A stretch of DNA of 5,934 nucleotides from CAZOWM01 sp964583615. GTDB lineage: Bacteria; Spirochaetota; B62-G9; DRHN01. Below, piece after piece: positions 5,693-5,934 of this stretch. A program made the position numbers and the translations under genes. Each line of letters starts with the position of its first letter. The stretch's first letter is position 1. A model generated the notes under the pieces. The model made no database searches, was not told the origin of the DNA, and saw only the letters and a list, made by a program, of their open reading frames with translations. The DNA lies in contig CAZOWM010000077.1 of NCBI GenBank assembly GCA_964583615.1, forward strand, positions 1 through 5,934. The letters run 5' to 3'.

Positions 5693-5934
5693 TTTTTAGC
5701 AGAGAAAATTGGATCTCTTGAAAAACCCCGGTTTTTTGAAGTTCAGATTACTAATAAGTTCCTGGTGAATAATTCACCATTTCAAGCACTATTGTTTGAT
5801 TTCAAACCATCAATTTTTCAATTTAGATTTATTCTCTTTTCCGTTGTTACTAGTTGTATCTGTTTGTCCGTTTGTCCCCCTGTAACCTCTCACATTGAAG
5901 TGATTCGGTTTGCTTTCCCTTTTCCATATTACAC
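5693..5934 (+). pseudogene. cas3: Continuation of cas3 frame after a premature TGA
   Basis: The frame used by the Cas3 HD domain stays open for 80 codons after TGA 5690-5692, up to the window edge, in AT-rich DNA where stops should be frequent. The translation includes FQFRFILFSVVTSC at about 5818-5859. This resembles the segment of Cas3 proteins of the type RMLFSCLVDAD that follows the GHHSGL motif by roughly this distance and ends the HD domain; the match is from memory of the family, not an alignment. After it the reading (CLSVCPP and on) no longer looks like Cas3, so a second lesion such as a frameshift is possible near 5855-5880. I infer one interrupted gene rather than two. Its far end lies outside the window. 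Confidence 0.5.

Noticed and set aside
5863..5877. TTTGTCC repeated twice near the right edge
   Set aside because: Two 7-base copies one base apart are too short for a CRISPR repeat, and no spacer-repeat pattern follows within the window.

Overview
The window comes from a diderm (Gram-negative-type) bacterium. The evidence is a complete MlaE-MlaF-MlaD phospholipid/lipid transport core and a TPR lipoprotein, all envelope components of two-membrane cells. No marker fixes the phylum. The loose lipobox and the Mla arrangement without mlaB or mlaC would suit a spirochaete or another deep-branching, non-proteobacterial diderm, but that is inference. Stop-codon use is standard: TGA ends mlaF and mlaD.

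Layout. Bases 1 to about 226 carry, on the minus strand, a well-conserved cobalamin riboswitch cut by the left window edge inside its B12 box. It must control a gene lying to the left and outside the window. Bases 227-371 are the divergent control region: a minus-strand promoter candidate, a perfect 10-bp tandem repeat, and a plus-strand 19-codon leader ORF whose stop overlaps the TTG start of mlaE. Bases 372-3925 hold a plus-strand operon of mlaE (permease), mlaF (ATPase), mlaD (MCE-domain substrate-binding subunit) and a seven-repeat TPR lipoprotein. A terminator-like hairpin sits between mlaF and mlaD. Bases 3926-4267 hold no convincing gene but end in a promoter and a strong Shine-Dalgarno for a stand-alone rbsD (D-ribose pyranase, 4268-4711). 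Bases 4712-5299 are AT-rich with no confident gene. They contain a weak hairpin, a perfect TATAAT box, and a minus-strand reading frame interrupted by one stop that could be a decayed membrane protein. From 5300 to the right edge is the HD-nuclease end of a type I CRISPR cas3. It is interrupted by an in-frame TGA at 5690-5692, after which the same frame stays open to the window end.

How the parts work together. MlaE, MlaF and MlaD form an inner-membrane ABC complex that moves lipids between the membranes. The TPR lipoprotein is translationally coupled to mlaD and probably serves the same machine or its assembly. The B12-controlled gene, rbsD and cas3 are separate transcription units. No CRISPR array, tRNA, rRNA or insertion sequence is visible. 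The most notable points are the interrupted cas3, the B12 riboswitch at the edge, the coupled leader ORF before mlaE, and the TPR lipoprotein where MlaC/MlaB would often be.
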